From CAZFER01 sp964517495 (GTDB taxonomy: Bacteria; Hinthialibacterota; Hinthialibacteria; Hinthialibacterales; Hinthialibacteraceae), in the NCBI GenBank assembly GCA_964517495.1, contig CAZFER010000023.1, forward strand, positions 15,605 through 79,604: a DNA stretch of 64,000 bases. Reading direction: 5' to 3'. The translations under genes were made by a program, and so were the position numbers. Below are positions 62,799 to 64,000 of the stretch, piece by piece. The notes under the pieces are model-generated. The model had not been told where the DNA came from. It searched no databases and was given only the letters and a program-made list of their open reading frames with translations. Every line of letters starts with the position of its first letter. Positions within the stretch are counted from its first letter, which is position 1.

Positions 62799-63866
62799 GT
62801 GGCTGGCGAACAAAAAGATAAAAACAAAGCAATCGAACTTGCAATTTCACAGATCGAAAAACAATTCGGACGCGGTTCCATTATGAAAATGGGGGAAATC
62901 CCCAAACAGGATATCCCTTATATTTCAACCGGTTCGTTGGGCTTGGATTGGGCATTAGGAATTGGGGGCATCCCTCGTGGCCGGGTGGTCGAAATTTATG
63001 GGCCGGAAGCCTCAGGAAAAACCACGTTGGCACAACATATTGTGGCTGAAGCCCAAAAAGCAGGCGGTGTAGCCGCTTATGTTGATGCAGAACATGCCCT
63101 GGATGTTGATTATGCATCCAAATTGGGTGTGGATATCGACAATCTATTGGTTTCTCAGCCTGATACAGGTGAACAGGCGCTTGACATTGTGGAAATGTTG
63201 GTCCGAAGCGGCGCCCTCGATATCATTGTTATTGATTCAGTCGCCGCCTTGGTTCCGCAAGCGGAAATCGACGGCGAAATGGGGGATTCACAAGTCGGCC
63301 TGCAAGCGCGCCTCATGTCAAAAGCACTTCGAAAGTTGACCGCCATCTTGAATAAATCTCATACCTGCGCCATTTTCATCAACCAAATTCGCGAAAAAAT
63401 CGGGGTCATGTTTGGCAATCCGGAAACCACAACCGGCGGCCGGGCACTGAAATTTTATTCCTCTGTCCGGCTTGATATCCGGCGTATCGGCACCATCAAA
63501 GACAAAGGGGAAGCTGTGGGCACTCAGGTCAAAGTGAAAGTCGTCAAAAACAAAATGGCCCCTCCTTTCCGTGAAGTGGAATTCGACTTGACCTTTGGCG
63601 AAGGCATATCACGAACCGGTGAAATCCTTGATTTGGGCGTAAATCATAAAATCATCGAAAAAAGCGGCTCATGGTATGTATATAAAGACGAAAAACTCGG
63701 CCAAGGCCGCGAAAACGCCAAGGCCACCATGCGCAATAATCCCGTCATGTTCAAAGAAATTTACGAGCAAATCAGAAATATCCTATTTGAAACTCCTCAA
63801 CAACCCGAGCAAGAAGTAGAGAAAGAGGACAAAGAGGAAGAAAAAAAGGATTCAAAAAAGAAATGA
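62799..63866 (+). CDS. recA: Recombinase RecA
   Basis: This 355-aa recombinase forms ATP-dependent filaments on single-stranded DNA for homologous recombination and SOS signalling. Walker A is G-P-E-A-S-G-K-T-T. The Walker B region is I-I-V-I-D-S-V-A-A-L-V-P. The L1/L2 DNA loops (G-E-M-G-D-S and F-G-N-P-E-T-T-T-G-G-R-A-L-K) are intact. The C-terminal tail is highly acidic/Lys-rich (E-E-K-K-D-S-K-K-K), as is usual. AAGGAG eight bases before the GTG supports the start. Confidence 0.98.
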   Translation: MAGEQKDKNKAIELAISQIEKQFGRGSIMKMGEIPKQDIPYISTGSLGLDWALGIGGIPRGRVVEIYGPEASGKTTLAQHIVAEAQKAGGVAAYVDAEHALDVDYASKLGVDIDNLLVSQPDTGEQALDIVEMLVRSGALDIIVIDSVAALVPQAEIDGEMGDSQVGLQARLMSKALRKLTAILNKSHTCAIFINQIREKIGVMFGNPETTTGGRALKFYSSVRLDIRRIGTIKDKGEAVGTQVKVKVVKNKMAPPFREVEFDLTFGEGISRTGEILDLGVNHKIIEKSGSWYVYKDEKLGQGRENAKATMRNNPVMFKEIYEQIRNILFETPQQPEQEVEKEDKEEEKKDSKKK

Positions 63867-63887
63867 GCAAATTTATTGTATTGTGGT

Positions 63888-63965
63888 GAGATTGTCTCAA
63901 AGCGGGTTGACACATAGGTCAATCCCTGCATCAAGTAGGAGCGAACCCAATGTCATTAAGTTAAG
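63888..63965. repeat. Dispersed modular repeat, copy 4 (modules E, then D, C, B inverted)
   Basis: GAGATTGTCTCAAAG repeats the start of the 51726 element. The 23 bases at 63904-63926 are the exact reverse complement of 51804-51826. The next bases are an imperfect inverted match to its CCTACA segment, and CTTAACTTAATGACATTG appears inverted at 63948-63965. It lies just after recA. Confidence 0.75.
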
Positions 63966-64000
63966 ATCAAATTGGATCGTTGAATAGGGAGGGCGAGGCT

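Noticed and set aside
1..64000. tRNA, rRNA or CRISPR arrays
   Set aside because: I scanned the intergenic regions by eye for a T-loop GGTTCGAATCC-type signature, rRNA-like tracts and regularly spaced repeats and saw none. A tRNAscan-SE and CRISPR search would be decisive.

Overview
The window looks like chromosomal DNA from a motile, diderm (Gram-negative type) bacterium of moderate, slightly AT-leaning composition. Evidence for an outer membrane is indirect: two lipoprotein-type signal peptides, several Sec-type signal peptides, and flagellar MS-ring and rod genes. Housekeeping proteins (CarA, CarB, ArgS, MurB, EngB, Adk, RecA, LipA, LipB) are clear, but many neighbours are unfamiliar fusions or orphans. 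That, with the run of Gfo/Idh/MocA oxidoreductases, suggests a poorly sampled phylum. I cannot name the phylum from the sequence alone. No tRNA, rRNA, CRISPR array, integrase or complete insertion sequence was seen.

Layout. 1-3.8 kb: three minus-strand proteins of unknown function, including a very long alpha-helical lipoprotein running off the left edge and a Gly-rich secreted protein. 3.9-9.3 kb: carA-carB-proC (carbamoyl phosphate and proline synthesis). 9.5-14.2 kb: two fused double ABC-2 permeases around a PIN-domain toxin/antitoxin pair. 14.3-24.6 kb (plus strand): a GH106-like glycoside hydrolase, argS, three tandem Gfo/Idh/MocA oxidoreductases, a response regulator with a HEPN-like C-terminus, and a GT4 glycosyltransferase. 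24.6-40.9 kb (minus strand): a flagellar block. In transcription order it holds a FlgN-like chaperone, an NtrB-like kinase, an NtrC-like sigma54 activator, a 1260-aa membrane TPR protein, flgB, flgC, a FliE-like orf, fliE, a small membrane protein, a mini-FliF, fliF, fliG, a nucleoside 2-deoxyribosyltransferase, fliH, fliI and a FliJ-MotE-like fusion. 41.2-44.1 kb: engB, murB, a periplasmic protein and adk. 44.3-50.3 kb: a cation diffusion facilitator, a cupin, a beta-hydroxyacid dehydrogenase, a truncated Rpn-family gene, an inositol-phosphatase-family enzyme, a POT peptide transporter and thiD. 50.4-54.9 kb: an E2-lpd-lipB-lipA lipoate/2-oxoacid dehydrogenase cluster. 55-64 kb: a VanZ-like protein, a third ABC-2 permease, a nucleotidyltransferase of the RmlA type, a CCA-adding/poly(A) polymerase family protein, a lipoprotein, a tandem nucleotide-cyclase-domain protein and recA.

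The most interesting region is the flagellar block. A strong sigma54-type promoter (TGGTACG-N4-TTGCG) lies just before flgB, downstream of genes for a soluble sensor kinase and a GAFTGA-bearing activator, so local two-component control of rod/MS-ring genes is likely. The block also carries architectures I do not recognise as standard: FliJ fused through a membrane helix to a MotE-like domain, a stand-alone N-terminal FliF fragment beside full-length FliF, a second FliE-like protein, and a huge acidic TPR membrane protein with an IF2N-like N-terminus.

Several intergenic regions hold modular dispersed repeats whose modules recur in different combinations and orientations at about 9.4, 47.1, 51.7 and 63.9 kb. 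A second palindromic family brackets lipA. One repeat lies next to the truncation point of the Rpn-family gene.
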